Below are positions 9,865-20,754 of a stretch of 64,000 bases of DNA, one piece after another (within the stretch, counting starts at the first letter, position 1; every line of letters begins with the position of its first letter). The notes under the pieces were generated by a model, which had not been told where the DNA came from, searched no databases, and was given only the letters and a program-made list of their open reading frames with translations. The translations under genes were made by a program, and so were the position numbers. The DNA comes from Symbiodinium natans (lineage: Eukaryota; Sar; Dinophyceae; Suessiales; Symbiodiniaceae), in the NCBI GenBank assembly GCA_905221605.1, contig CAJNDS010002648.1, forward strand, positions 124,001 to 188,000, in the 5' to 3' direction.

Positions 9865-11630
9865 AGCTCGAGACCCTGCAGAAGCCTAGAGATCAATCCT
9901 TCTTGACTGTTGACTTTCCAGTATGCTTTCGTTGCCTCGGGACTCCATGTGGTGCTTGGCTTCTGGTCTGCTCTTGCTTAGGACTGGAGTTAGGGTTTAG
10001 GGTTTAGAGTTTAGGATTTAGGGTTTAGAGTTTAGGGTTTAGCCGTCCCAGCGATTTTGTGAGCTGCAAGTGTACTTTCAGGGGGATAGGGGAGAGGGAT
10101 AGGGCCTACGGGTAGGGGTTGTTTGCTTTTATTTGCTATCATCCGACACAGAGACAGGAGTTGCAACAACCGACCCTCGAAAATACGGCTAAACCGTAAA
10201 TCCTAAAGCCCTAGAAGCCCGAAAGCCTTAAGCCCACTAAAGCTCGACATCTTGTATGATATGCACTTGTTGAGGTGGCCGTAGTCAGAAACGGAGAAGC
10301 GAGAATGGCTCTTTGCCAGGTTCCTGATGCGCGCTGCGGGTTTGGGGTTTTGATGCGAAGTCGACAGGAGAATCAACATTGCAAACGGCCGAGTGCAGTC
10401 AGGCCAGGGGTGCTTCGATGCTCCAAGAAGCTCTCTTCGGGGTTTAGGGGTTTAGGGGTTTTAGGGGTTTTAGGGGTTTTGGGGTTTATAGGGTTTAAGT
10501 GCAGGGTTTATGCAGGGTGCTTAGGATCTAGATGTCGCATGTTGAGGTCTCTCCCGTCTTATGATCGATGCTCCTGCTGCAATCCAGTATCATGCTTTCT
10601 GCTCCCAGCTTACGTCTGTTGTAACTTGCCGACAAAATTATGCCTGTGTATATATATATATAGACAGATATCAAAAAAGATGCACATACACAAATTCTGC
10701 AGCGCCGACTAGGGTGCAGAGTTGCGCTGGCTGTCTGGCACATTGTGCCCCGTGTGAACCTCGATCTGGTCCATCCCCAGCGCAAGAAGATTGAACTCCA
10801 TGGGCCATGTATCTACTCAGAAGCTGAGAATAACAGGGTTTATCGAGGGCCTAGGGGAAAAGAGTTTATCTAGGATTTTGGGTAATAAGCTTATTTAGGG
10901 TTTTAGGGCAAAAGAGTGTTCTTGTCTGAAGACTGCAAGAAGCCCGGTGCAATCGAGAAGCAAGTTGTCTGATGTTGAACTCGCTTTAGTATCTAGCCCC
11001 CCCCCCCCCCCCCCCCCCCCCCGAGAGAAAAAAACAAGATTGGGGTGTTTGCTCACCCTCTATGAATGGGCATGGGGTCTGGCGTAGTAGTGGAAATAGT
11101 GTTCTTGATTTAGATGACACAGCCGTTATACTTCCAATAATAGCAGGTAGCGATACTAAAACAGCTGCAGCGAGAGAACAGTCATGAAGTCTTATTAGAA
11201 GAGCGCGTGAACACTTCTACCTTATCACACGCGCATATTATTTATATTACATTGTAATCATGCGGATGAACTCACCGTAATTGTCCTATGAATAAGAGCA
11301 CCTGTAATGCAAGAATGGTAGTAATAGTATGTTAAAGGGAGTAAGTGGTAAAGAGTGAACAGAGTGAATGATGCACGCGCGAAACGAACTCACGAATCAC
11401 TTCGCTCACTTTTTTCGCTCGCTACAACCAGGAGTTACGGACTCCAGATAATCAGGATATACCCTCCCCCCCCACTAGTTTGGGGTTTAGGGGTGGTTTA
11501 GGGATTGGGGTTAAGGGCTCCAGAGATCCTTAGGGTATGATTGCAGTGCCGAAGCCCTATGATGCTTTCTGGGCTCAAGCGTGCCGCGGCGCAGGCAAAG
11601 GGCGGCCCGGGCGTCCAATCTCGGTAAGCC
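9865..11630. other. No recognised gene
   Basis: Contains short G-strand arrays (9990-10040, 10440-10495), a TA microsatellite near 10650, a poly-C tract at 10997-11022 and unique AT-richer DNA at 11040-11460. An open frame at 10275-10712 ends in microsatellite sequence; only its first about 50 residues could be exon-like. Confidence 0.5.
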
Positions 11631-11632
11631 TT

Positions 11633-11742
11633 TAGGGTTTAGGGTTTAGGGTTTAGGGTTTAGGGTTTAGGGTTTAGGGTTTAGGGTTTAGGGTCTGGGT
11701 CTGGGTTTGGGGTTTAGTGTTTAGGGTTTAGGGTTTAGGGTC
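11633..11742 (+). repeat. TTTAGGG telomeric array
   Basis: Runs to within a few bases of the ATG of the next coding region. Confidence 0.95.
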
Positions 11743-11746
11743 AGCC

Positions 11747-12298
11747 ATGGCCGAGATTGAGTATACTGCAGAGACAAAGGCAGAGATAAAGGAGGGCCAG
11801 CCCATCACAGTCGCGCTACGGCGATGTGGTGTGGCTGGCGTGGACCGCAGGGTCGAGATTCTCTGCGCAACTCAGCAGGGAAAGCCCGTCTGTCAGCCCA
11901 TACAGCTGGCGGTTGACGCTACAATCAAGGACCTGGAGGCCTCCGTGGCGACGGAGCTGGCACTTGACCTGGACGAACACATGCACGTGTTCCAGAACAG
12001 AGGAGGGCAAGTAGACGAGCAGTTCTTGGAAAGTGATCTCACAATAGTGGCGGTGCTTTGGCACTCCAATCAGCTTACGCTGAAATTTGGGGCTTTGCTG
12101 AAGGCGACTCCCGATTCTCTACCGGGCAAGACCATCACAGCAAGCTTTCGTCGTGACGACAGCGGGCTGGAGGTTCGTTGCACGCTCCTCAGTGCAAAGG
12201 AGCACTGCAGACTGTTTCTTAACGCTACATCTACACTGTGGGACTTGCAGAACTCTGTGGCGGAGGAGGACCATGACCTACACAAGCAAAGCCTATAG
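11747..12298 (+). CDS. Protein with ubiquitin-like (beta-grasp) repeats, first segment
   Basis: 183-codon frame starting at ATG (context gccATGG) directly after a telomeric array. Residues about 48-105 look like a ubiquitin-like fold: an I-x-L-x-V strand, TIKDLEASVA helix, then HVFQNRGGQVDE and a closing strand DLTIVAVL. From about residue 150 a second such unit begins (LFLNATSTLWDLQNSVAEE) but this frame stops soon after. The rest of the second unit continues in another frame at 12325. Known of the fold: beta-grasp domains are protein-protein modules or ubiquitin-type tags; no diglycine tail is seen. The cellular role is unknown. The frame change means either an unusual short intron or a degraded gene. 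Confidence 0.6.
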   Translation: MAEIEYTAETKAEIKEGQPITVALRRCGVAGVDRRVEILCATQQGKPVCQPIQLAVDATIKDLEASVATELALDLDEHMHVFQNRGGQVDEQFLESDLTIVAVLWHSNQLTLKFGALLKATPDSLPGKTITASFRRDDSGLEVRCTLLSAKEHCRLFLNATSTLWDLQNSVAEEDHDLHKQSL

Positions 12299-12324
12299 AC
12301 TGTCATTTCACTCGTCCTACAGAG

Positions 12325-12512
12325 TCAGGCATACAGATCTTCGAGGAGAACCTCCGATTGTCAGAGTATTCAGAGCTTGGCCTGGAACCGCTGACGCTCA
12401 GCTTTCGGTCATGGCCATGGCGCGAGGGTGCTCGAAAGTATCTGGCGGCCCAAGCAGCCGAAGACTTCTACCCCAAAGCAGCCGCCTTCGAGGGGAAGTG
12501 GACTCTGAAGAG
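12325..12512 (+). CDS. Continuation of ubiquitin-like protein in a new frame
   Basis: Frame beginning TCA GGC ATA CAG and reading SGIQIFEENLRLSEYSELGL, then EPLTLSFRSWPWREGARKYL and a helical AAQAAEDFYPKAAAFEG. It completes the second beta-grasp unit begun upstream (QIFEENLRL corresponds to the first unit's HVFQNRGGQ). It ends near AAG AG before a telomeric array (12515-12585). The jump from the preceding frame spans about 35 bases containing TCCTACAG; that is very short for an intron and the donor would be non-canonical. Confidence 0.55.
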
Positions 12513-12586
12513 GGCAGGGTTTAGGGTTTAGGGTTTAGGGTAGAGGAGAGAAGACAAGAGAGAAGAGTTTAGGGTTTAGGGTTTAG

Positions 12587-12724
12587 GTCACTGGGGAGGA
12601 GGTGGGGGGCATTGTGAAACCTTTTCTGGAACGTTGGGGGGCCTCCAACACGGCCATGGCCGTCCAGATCATGCGGGTCTTCTGGCGCCTGATCCGGCCT
12701 ATGGAGGGTTGGAGACACTTTTAA
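12587..12724 (+). CDS. Further exon of the same region; acceptor formed by telomeric repeat
   Basis: The open frame starts exactly at GTC ACT after GGGTTTAG, so the AG of a TTTAGGG unit would be the 3' splice acceptor. It reads VTGEEVGGIVKPFLERWGAS and NTAMAVQIMRVFWRLIRPME, then stops at TAA. A frame one base over (from 12690) continues smoothly as GDTFNLEVLQHFDPGL into the next segment, so a one-base frameshift near 12708 is likely, either a real lesion or a sequence error. Family not recognised. Confidence 0.55.
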   Translation, partial: VTGEEVGGIVKPFLERWGASNTAMAVQIMRVFWRLIRPMEGWRHF

Positions 12725-13490
12725 CTTAGAGGTGCTCCAGCATTTTGATCCAGGCCTGAGGACCATCAAACATGCATTTTACCAACACTGGCTGCAGCTG
12801 GCACAAGACTCTATCACAGAAAGAGTGCCGCGAAGGCCTGGTCCTATCTTTCTGTCAAAAAGAAACGAGGGTGGCAACATCATTGGTGTGGGTCTCTTTG
12901 GTGTCGACGGCTGCTTTCCCGACCATGTCGACAGGAACTTAGAATAATCACTGGTATTGAGTAGCGTAAGCCCCCAAGCTGATGTGTCAGCCCTGATGCA
13001 TGCGGCGGCTTCCTTGGACTTGGGCTTAAATCCAAGCCTGCCCACAAGAGACTTGGCCAGCACGCTGCAAGCGCGACACTTCCCACAGCTGGATCCTCGC
13101 CCAAGCCCAGAGGATGTTGTGAGGATGGCTCACGTGCTGCTCCGGCTGTTTTGTGAGTTTCCGGTTGTGGAAGTGGAGGGGAACTTGCACAGGCCTCCCA
13201 TCCAGCATGTGGCAGCGCTGCGAAGGTGGCAGTTGAAGGTCCTGCACTTCTCCGACGGTGAGCGCTTCCGTTCCGATTCCCAGGCTTGCGTGGACTCCCG
13301 GGCAGAGACCGGAGACCCGAGCCATCATGTCAGAGCTCTGGATGCAGAGCAGCAGGACTCCGGGCAAGCTGGATTGATGCTAGTGCACCTTCCAATCAAG
13401 CGTCTGGGCGATGTCGGCGATGTCTGCCGGAAGTTGAGCCAGAGTGCTCCCGTCCGCTTCATCATCTGCATACAGGAGCTGCGCGCATGA
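12711..13490 (+). CDS. Downstream coding-like frames of the same locus, possibly decayed
   Basis: One frame runs from GDTFNLEVLQHFDPG to a TAA near 12948. The same frame reopens at 12957 for 177 codons containing PEDVVRMAHVLLRLFCEFPV and later LMLVHLPIKRLGDVGDVC. Residue composition is protein-like, and the absence of telomeric arrays makes this the densest coding-like stretch outside the retroelement. With the in-frame stop and upstream frame changes, the locus may be a pseudogene. The opposite strand is also open in places, so strand is not certain. Confidence 0.4.
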
Positions 13491-13873
13491 CAGCTCTTGG
13501 TCGCCCACACCAGCTGTTTTGCTGCTTCACTCTATTGACAGTTTCCCCTGTGTGAGAGAACAGGTCTTGCTGCAGATATGCGTTCTCTCAAACAGTGCTT
13601 ACACTTGTCACTCGCTCATCGTTGTCGGCTTTTGGGCCCCAGCAGATCCACGACAGACCTGTTCTTTAATAAGAACGATAGGATTCGGTCACAGGAGTTG
13701 TGTCTCGCTGACAGTGCTGCGGCGAGAGCTGCGCAACAACCGCACTGCAAGTTGCGGAAGGGTTCGAAAGAGGCCTCACGTGTGCTCACGTGCAATCCCC
13801 CCCCCCCCCCCCCAGTACGGGGAATTGAGCAGTCCCCTCAACATTTGCATTGCATCATGGAGCTGCTGACTGG

Positions 13874-14110
13874 GTAAACCCTAAACCCTAAACCCTAAAC
13901 CCTAAACCCTAAACCCTAAACCCTCGAAAATTGACGTGTGAGCAGGTCTATTGCGGAATCGCTGCCCACGCCGGCTGGCGCGGAATCCGATGACATGTGT
14001 GCCTCGGTTCGGCTTCAAGTGCGGGGTTTAGGGTTTCGGGTTTAGGGTTTGGGGTTTGGGGGTTTGGGGTTTAGTGTTTAGGGTTTAGGGTTTAGGGTTT
14101 AGGGTTTAGG
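13874..14110. repeat. C-array (13874-13925), island, G-array (14022-14110)
   Basis: The island reads VYCGIAAHAGWRGIR after GAGCAG and before a stop. It fits the exon setting but has no recognised function. Confidence 0.6.
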
Positions 14111-14164
14111 CCTTACAGGCAACTTCGTCGTTGTTGATGTGACGCTGCGAGCGTGCAACCGTAC

Positions 14165-14285
14165 CATGGGCCCTTTTGAGGGCATAGTTCTAAGGGTAGT
14201 TTCATGGACCCGCAATCTGCACAGGGTATATACGTGCATATAAGGGGTACCCTTTTAAGGGCCCATAGTCAGGGCCCATGCAACT
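14165..14285. repeat. Imperfect hairpin with ATGGGCCCTT ends
   Basis: ATGGGCCCTTTTGAGGG near 14166 is matched in inverted form by CCCTTTTAAGGGCCCAT near 14250. Probably a small MITE; similar GGGCCCAT ends occur near 56475 and 56540. Confidence 0.5.
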
Positions 14286-14366
14286 ACCCGAAGAATAGTG
14301 CCATGTTTGCGAAGGGTTGATTTGACAAAGCCGCAGGCATACACCCTTGAACCTTTTCAACTCCAT

Positions 14367-14487
14367 ACCTGGAGGTTCAGGGTACTCATCACCCCATCTA
14401 TAACTGTACTTATCAGCCCCTCAAGTCCCCTAAGTAGGTCAGAAGTAGACTTATAACTGGAGTTAGAAGTACCCATGAACCTCCAAG
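14367..14487. mobile_element. MITE family B copy 1
   Basis: Starts ACCTGGAGGTTCAGGGTACT and ends AGTACCCATGAACCTCCAAG, an inverted pair. The interior has the family's TATAACTGTACTTAT core. Confidence 0.8.
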
Positions 14488-14583
14488 CAAGCGTTGTTGT
14501 CTAGATGACCTGCTCTTTCAGGTACACTGCCGCAAGAAACCCTGATCCCCAAGGTCTGTGTGTTTCGAAGTTGTCAGAACGAC

Positions 14584-15245
14584 TCCCTAAACCCTAAACC
14601 CTAAACCCTAAACCCTAAACCCTGATAGTCGCAGCCTCTCCGCTCCCCCAGAGGCCGGATTTTCTCCCTGGAGCTTCCGGCGACTTGGATGTTTGGGCGA
14701 CTTAAGCTGCCTGGGGACCCCCTGCCTCTCGAACCCTTGCAGCCTTGAACCCCGAACCCTGACCTCCCAAAACGCTCTAACACAGCAGCAGCCGACAAAA
14801 AATTGCAATCAATATGCCAATAATATCGTCCTCATACAGAAATTATGATAGTCCTTCTACAGTTACTGTCCCAAAAAACAAAACATGCCCATTCCATTCC
14901 ATGTACATATTAGGGCCTCTACATAACACCCAGCCTGAAACTCCAAGGAGACATATGGTCCCTGAATATGACCCCTTACCTCCTTTATAGGGGGGGGGGG
15001 GGGGGGGGGTTCTGAAGTTTTGGCCTAAACCCTAAAGCCTAAACCCTAAACCCTAAACCCTAAACTCTAAACCAGTTTGAAACTCCAAGGAGACACCAGT
15101 AGCTGCCCAGATCAACTTTGCGTCCTGGCGACAGCACATGCCGCCCTGTGCCTTGGTTGCGCTGCAGGGCTTTGGTTTATAGGGTTTAGGGTTATTAGGG
15201 TTTAGGGCTTTAGGGTTTAGGGTTTACGATTTAGGGTTTAGGGTA
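14584..15245. repeat. Several telomeric arrays and a poly-G tract
   Basis: C-strand arrays at 14584-14622 and 15020-15075, poly-G at 14991-15009, G-strand array at 15175-15245. The phrase GAAACTCCAAGGAGACA occurs twice (near 14937 and 15078), on both sides of the poly-G and C-array, suggesting an insertion with a duplicated flank. Confidence 0.75.
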
Positions 15246-15289
15246 TGGTGAGTTCAAGAAGGGTGTGGTTATGACGCAAGCTTATTTTA

Positions 15290-16200
15290 CACACACACAC
15301 ATACATCCCACCTCAGTGCCTGATCGTCATCATAGTCACAACCATATGTCAGCATGAATGAGATGTTCTGCCTTTGTCGGCTCCTCTTTTCGGACCCTGA
15401 ATCCTAAGCCCAAAGCCACTTCGTCCCCTTGGCAGTGCCAGCAGCTGTGGGTACTTTTCCGCCTAGAGGTGCGGAGACTGTCCTCATCAGCGCGGCTTGG
15501 CCCAGCAAGCAGACTCTACAGCACCGGAGGTTGAGTCGGGCTCTGTGGGTTCAGGACGAATATGGTGGAGGATTCTGTGCTCACGAGCTGTTGCGAGACA
15601 AACGACCACTAAGATCGTCAGTTCTGATATGTCCGACCATCAACTTCCTGTCTAAGTCCCTAAGACGCACAAGAGCCAGGTTTGTTTGCTGTCAGGAGGT
15701 TTGGCGATGTGCGGTGTTCATGGCAATTTTCACTGACCCTTGGGGGGAGCCTGTAATATACCTTGCAAGGCAATCTTCCCATCTCGTTTTGTGGCTGCTC
15801 GGAAAGTATGTATTTGGGACACGACGCAAGCTCAGACACCGAACATCTGCCCGTGATTGCCCTAAAAGCCCGAACCCTAAACCAAAACTTACATATTATA
15901 ACCTATATTATATATTAGAATATCTATACACATCCGAAACCCAGCAAGAGCTTCTCTTCAGGCCCCATGTTCCCTCGACGCAGATTCTGCCAGCCCGAGA
16001 GAGCCCCTAAATCACCAAACCCTGAAGCCCCAATCCCCAAAACCGTGCGAAAACCCACTCAACCCGACCCTCAACCATGTAAACCCTAAACTCTAAACCC
16101 TTACACTTCTAGCAACGGCGCCCTAAACCCTACGGATGCCGCCCAAAAACCTCCAACATCCGCAGAAGCGAAGAACCAATCCCCCCCAACCCCTGGGCTT
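15290..16200. other. Uncertain region, possible exon near 15435
   Basis: After TTGGCAG at about 15434 one frame reads CQQLWVLFRLEVRRLSSSAR and stops near 15540. A longer frame in another register (to 16010) has a less natural composition. I could not decide between them. Confidence 0.3.
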
Positions 16201-16201
16201 G

Positions 16202-16297
16202 TCAAACCCTAAACCCTAAACCCTAAACCCTAAACCCTAAACCCTAAACCCTAAACCCTAAACCCTAAACCCTAAACCCTAAACCCTAAACCCTAAA
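16202..16297 (-). repeat. CCCTAAA telomeric array
   Basis: About 13 perfect units, followed by a 70-bp island and then degenerate G-strand repeats. Confidence 0.95.
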
Positions 16298-16666
16298 AGC
16301 TGCAGCTGAGGACGCCAACGCCAGGATCCTACGCCTTCTCCTGCATTTCATGTCTTCTTTCGGTCGGTGGGGTTTAGGGTGTAGGGTTCAGGGTTTAGGG
16401 TTCCTTCCGTGGGGTTTGGGATGTAGGGCTTAAGGGGCTCGAGATCCTGCATTTCATGTCTTTCTTCTGTGGGGTTTAGGGTGTATGGGCTGGGGGGCAT
16501 TTACTGAGGGGCTCTTTAGCCTAAACCCCTTGCCCTGGCCAACCCCACTAATGCCTAAACCTGACGGACCCTTGAGCCCCACCCCAAAAGAAGCCCTTAA
16601 ATTGCACACACTCTTTTCCGAAAGATCTGAACCCCAAAGCCCAAATCTCAACCCCAAACCCTTGAG

Positions 16667-16743
16667 GTCAGGCAGTGGCTGCCAGACATCCCCGAGGACT
16701 ACTTCCAGCTCCCGGGCCCGGAGGAGAAGCTAGACTTCCTCAG
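16667..16743 (+). CDS. Internal exon, unknown protein
   Basis: Acceptor CTTGAG followed by G; the frame reads VRQWLPDIPEDYFQLPGPEE and then KLDFL before AG and a GC donor (gccgca). It has AG-G at the acceptor and GC at the donor, the same unusual pairing as the resolved gene downstream. The frame stays open to a TAG at 16784 if not spliced. The acidic, proline-broken helix does not point to a known family. Confidence 0.55.
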
Positions 16744-16814
16744 GCCGCACGTTTTTGCATGTCGATATGTCCTCATTACCCAATAGGGTTTAGGATTTAG
16801 GGTTGAGGGTTATA

Positions 16815-16900
16815 TTGGGGGTTCCTTATTATTATTGTAAGCGGATCCTACTATTTGGGGGTCTATATGAGGTGTCCCTGATTATCGTCAACCCTCCCAT
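16815..16900 (-). mobile_element. MITE family E copy (reverse)
   Basis: GGGGGTTCCTTATTATTATT and GGATCCTACTATTTGGGGGT are the reverse complement of the AGTAGGATTC and TAAGGACCCC segments seen in copies at 45.8 and 54.8 kb. Confidence 0.55.
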
Positions 16901-17669
16901 ATACCAAGCTATTTTTTCATAGTCGTAGCAGTCTTATGTTAAGAATACTGTTCAGGTTCGTATGTATTCAGTAAACACAGCAACTCCAATGACGTTCGGC
17001 ATCGACTTCCAGGGGCCTCTTTAGTGGTGTGAAAGTAGGAGTCTGGGGAGGGAATGTAGGTACCACTCCAGGGGTTCCGCACATTAGTGGTCCGTTTCTG
17101 GACACCTGTTTACACCGGGTTCTCCTCCCTTGCTGGAGGGCCATGCAGGGCGAGGTTGACTTTTGGGAACTCCCATGTTAGGGGATCTTAGAAGTGGATT
17201 CCTTTCCAATCCTCTCTCACGCAGAGGAAGGTAAAAACCACAAAGCCCTTGCATTTTGCTCAGGGTGACCATGAAGCCCATAATGCCCTAAGGCCCTGAG
17301 GGTTTAGGGTTTAGGGTTTAGGGTTTAGGGTCTCCCCTACTCCAAAGCCATGCAGACTGAGCCCCGTGCAGCGACAGGCACGGCTTACTCTTCCACCACG
17401 GCGGCATCGTCATGCGTAGGGACACCGGGCTCGCAAGAAGGGACGGCCAGTCAAAGGTTTAGGGTTTATAGAGCTTATAGAGTTTATAGAGTTTATAGGG
17501 TTTAGGGTTTAGGGTGATTTGGCCTTCGGAAAGCCCGTGCTGGAGCTGTGTTTCAGGTTGCGGGTTCAGCAGCCAGCTCATGAGGGGTTGCGTCCACTGG
17601 CTTCAATTGTTCTAAATCATGTCCCCCCTTTCGGGGTACTTCAAGTACAAGGACCCGTGCTAGAATAGG

Positions 17670-17806
17670 TTAGGGTTCAGGGTTTAGGGTTTAGGGTTTA
17701 GGGTTTAGGGTTTAGGGTTTAGGGTTTAGGGTTTAGGGTTTAGGGTTTAGGGTTTAGGGTTTAGGGTTTAGGGTTTAGGGTTTAGGGTTTAGGGTTTAGG
17801 GCTCCA
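17670..17806 (+). repeat. TTTAGGG telomeric array
   Basis: About 19 near-perfect units. Shorter arrays lie at 17295-17335 and 17455-17515. Confidence 0.95.
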
Positions 17807-17940
17807 GGGGGGTTAAGTACGTTTTCGGATGTTGGGGTCGAAGGACGTCGTGGCGGCTCAGAGCCTCGAAACCACGATGACGCTGGCATCGTTGGTGGAC
17901 CTGCTGTCGCGCCTCGATCCGCACACGTTCTGCGCGTATT

Positions 17941-18088
17941 ATTTGGAGGTTCATGGTACTTATTCGCCAATTTATAAGTGCAGTGTGCTTATAAGTGTAC
18001 TTATTGCCATCTTCGGGCACTTAAGGGGCTTATAAGTGGGTTATAAGTACAGCTGTCATTGGTCAATAAGTACCATGAACCTCCAATT
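17941..18088. mobile_element. MITE family B copy 2
   Basis: Starts ATTTGGAGGTTCATGGTACT and ends AGTACCATGAACCTCCAATT; long imperfect stem with TTATAAGTG-type core repeats. Confidence 0.85.
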
Positions 18089-18329
18089 AACGCTTCGGAT
18101 GCAAAGTGTTAAGTGCTTTCGTATTGCCCTGATGAAGTGCCTTCCCTAAACCCTAAACCCTAAACCCTAAACCCTAAACCCTAAACCCTAGCAACCAGCA
18201 GGTTGAACACACACCCTCCAATCTACAGGTCGGCGGAGGAGAATGGCGGAGGCTCAGCCTGCGGGGTCCCCGGCCGAACTGCCACTGACTCCTGGTTGTG
18301 CTTCAGGGCTTTAGTGCTTTGGATGGAAG

Positions 18330-18436
18330 GTTTAGGGTTTAGGGTTTGGGGTTTAGGGTTTAGGGTTTTTTAGGGTTTAGGGTTTAGGGTTTAGGGTTTA
18401 GGGTTTAGGGTTTAGGGTTTAGGGTTTAGGGTTTAG
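18330..18436 (+). repeat. TTTAGGG telomeric array
   Basis: About 14 units with one TTTTTTAGGG slip. A C-strand array lies upstream at 18144-18190 with a 140-bp island between. Confidence 0.95.
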
Positions 18437-18510
18437 GTGCAGGCTTTATGGCTCATAGGGCTTAGAGTTTGGAGTTCAGTTTTTAGCGGTGCTTTAAGGT
18501 TCTGGGGCTT

Positions 18511-18663
18511 ACTTGGAGGTTCATGGGACTTAATAACCACTCATAATTGGGCTTTTAACCCTACTTATAATACCCCTAAAGGGCCTTATAGGGGTTATCC
18601 CAATTATAAGTAGGGTTATACGCCCAGTTATAAGTGGTTATTAAGTCCCATGAGCCTTCAAGT
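18511..18663. mobile_element. MITE family B copy 3
   Basis: Starts ACTTGGAGGTTCATGGGACT and ends AGTCCCATGAGCCTTCAAGT; inner arms AATAACCACT and AGTGGTTATT also pair. The end TACTT/AAGTA would fit a TA target duplication. Confidence 0.85.
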
Positions 18664-18834
18664 AGGGCTCATAACCTGAATCCCAATTACCTACATTATT
18701 ACTTTTGGGGAACCTGCCACCTTAAGCCTTAAGAACAGGCTCACAACCTCAATGCCTTAACCTCTCGACTACGCGAGATTTCCATCAGCCGCCTGAATGC
18801 CTGAAGCATCAAAATCCTATACTGCAAAACCTCA

Positions 18835-19235
18835 AGCCCCAAACCCGAAACCCCTGTATCCCCTAAAACCCCTCAACAACCCTTAAAACCCCCAACATCC
18901 CCCTAAAACCCTAAGACCCTAAACCCCCCAACACCGCCTGTAACCCCTAAAACCCCTCAAACCCTTAGACCCTAGAACCCCTAAAACCCCTGTAACCCCT
19001 AAAACCCCTAAAGCTTTAGGACCTTAAAACCCCTAAAACCCCTAAACCCTAAAACCCCTAAAACCCTACGACTGTAGATCAAGTGGGCCCCGAGGTGGCG
19101 GTTCCTTCCAAGGGTCCCTGATGATGGGAGGGAAGAAGGCCCCTGTGGCCAAGATCAGGATTGGGTCCTGCAGAAACAACTTCGTGTTTTAGGGTTTAGG
19201 GTTTGGGGTTTAGGGTTTGGGGTTTAGGTTCAAGG
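18835..19235. repeat. CCCCTAAAA variant array, island, G-array
   Basis: 8- and 9-mer variants (CCCCTAAAA, CCCTAAAA) to about 19072, a 110-bp island, then TTTAGGG/TTTGGGG at 19186-19235. A longer TTTAGGG array follows at 19312-19403. Confidence 0.8.
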
Positions 19236-19675
19236 GTTAACAGGCGGGGGAGCTAGCTAGCTGGCTAGTCCAATGTGCGGGCAGGTGTGTGGCGCAAGCG
19301 AGAGGGAGAGGGCTAGGGTTTAGGGTTTAGGGTTTAGGGTTTAGGGTTTAGGGTTTAGGGTTTAGGGTTTAGGGTTTAGGGTTTAGGGTTTAGGGTTTAG
19401 GTTTTTGAGTCTTTGGCAATTGGTGTCGGTGGGAAGGTGCCTGGTTGGAAGGCATGAGACGTATGCTAACTAGATTGCAAGTTCATCATGTCGGTCGAAA
19501 AAAAGGTTAAGCGAGCTTTCCAGCCTCATCCTGTATCTTACAATGGAAGGACCCTGTTCCGGCCACAGCCTACATCTTAAGATGAAGCTCACCAAACCCC
19601 CCAGCTCGGACTACTCCAAAACCTCGTCAGCCTACAAGCACTTTACAGAATCCCCTAACTCCGAAGCCCCTCAAG

Positions 19676-19838
19676 CTTCGAAGCGCACGGCTGGCAGGGC
19701 AGCGCCTATCACGGAGTAGCCTGGACGCTGGCCAAGAGGGCCATTTCCCAGCACTGCCCTCCGGAAGATCGCAGCAAGGACCACTTCGCTCGCAACAACA
19801 CCCAGAATCTGTTTGATCGGTTTGTCATCACAGCTTGA
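19676..19838 (+). CDS. Terminal exon, unknown protein
   Basis: 53 codons from TTC GAA GCG (acceptor CTCAAG) to TGA. The peptide has FEAHGWQGSAYHGVAWTLAK, then RAISQHCPPEDRSKDHFARN and ends NLFDRFVITA. Balanced composition and length make chance unlikely. An opposite-strand frame over it is a shadow. No family recognised; it would be the C-terminus of a gene whose earlier exons lie upstream. Confidence 0.6.
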
Positions 19839-20040
19839 CTGACAGGAGATCATTTGCTGCTTCGACGGCCCAGAGCACCTTTGCAAGGACCAGTTTTGAA
19901 AAGGTCGTGAATTCGGAAGCCTTGATACGCTTGAAAAGTACCCGCCGTCCTTCCTCGGTACACAGTCTGATTCTAGCCCCAGCTCCTTTCACATCCCGTG
20001 TTCAGGCGCCACCCGTGTTAAGACTGGCTGCCACTGGCTG

Positions 20041-20200
20041 CTTAGGAGGGATAGAGGGAATGAGGGAATGAGGGCCCTTTATAAATGCCTTAAAGGGTTT
20101 ATATGTAGGACCCTTCATAATCCCTTAAAGGGTATATGTAGAGCCCTTTATAATCCCTTAAAGGGTATATGTAGGGCTCTCATTCCCTGATTCCATCCCC
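20041..20200. mobile_element. MITE family A copy 2, internally triplicated
   Basis: GAGGGAATGAGGGAATGAGG near the left end and CTCATTCCCTGATTCC near the right are family A termini. The middle segment CCCTTAAAGGGTATATGTAG occurs two to three times in tandem, making this copy longer than the 100-bp form. Confidence 0.75.
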
Positions 20201-20310
20201 TTGTGGACCCAGGCAGTGCCACATACCTGGTGGCAGCCTTGGTGATAGCGCCTTGGCAGCCCAAGCGTTGCTGCCACAGCGTTGCGATACGACGACGACT
20301 CTCCGAGACT

Positions 20311-20425
20311 AGGGTTTAGGGTTTAGGGTTTAGGGTTTAGGGTTTAGGGTTTAGGGTTTAGGTTTTAGGGTTTAGGGTTTAGGGTTTAGGGTTTAGGGTT
20401 TAGGGTTAGGGTTTAGGGTTATACA
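20311..20425 (+). repeat. TTTAGGG telomeric array
   Basis: About 15 units with one TTTTAGGG and one TTAGGG slip. Confidence 0.95.
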
Positions 20426-20647
20426 ATTACAGTAGTATAGGGTATGATGTGACCCCAATTATTGTAGTTATGACTAGCCAGGCCAGATGAAACGCTTGCA
20501 TATAGTGCTTGCTGGTAGGCAACCCAAAATTTGGTTGTGCAGGTCGCTGTTTTTGCTGCTACCATGGGAGGTGTGACTCACTGCCTGGATGTTCTTCGAC
20601 CCCAAACCCTAGACCCTAAACCCTGAGAGCCAAGGCCATTCGAGCAG

Positions 20648-20710
20648 GGTGAAGCGGATGTTCGAGGCACCGACCGACATCTTCTCCACGGAAGGGGCTA
20701 CCGGGGGGAG
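20648..20710 (+). CDS. Exon-like island, unknown protein
   Basis: After GAGCAG the frame reads VKRMFEAPTDIFSTEGAT. It follows a short C-strand array (20600-20623). Weak on its own, but in line with other exons of this strand. Confidence 0.4.
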
Positions 20711-20754
20711 TAGGGTCTCGGAAAGTATATACTATAGAAGCCTTATTGAGTAGA

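Noticed and set aside
15429-16010. 193-codon open frame
   Set aside because: No ATG start, unusual composition, ends in AT-rich and repeat DNA; a competing shorter frame starts at a good acceptor.
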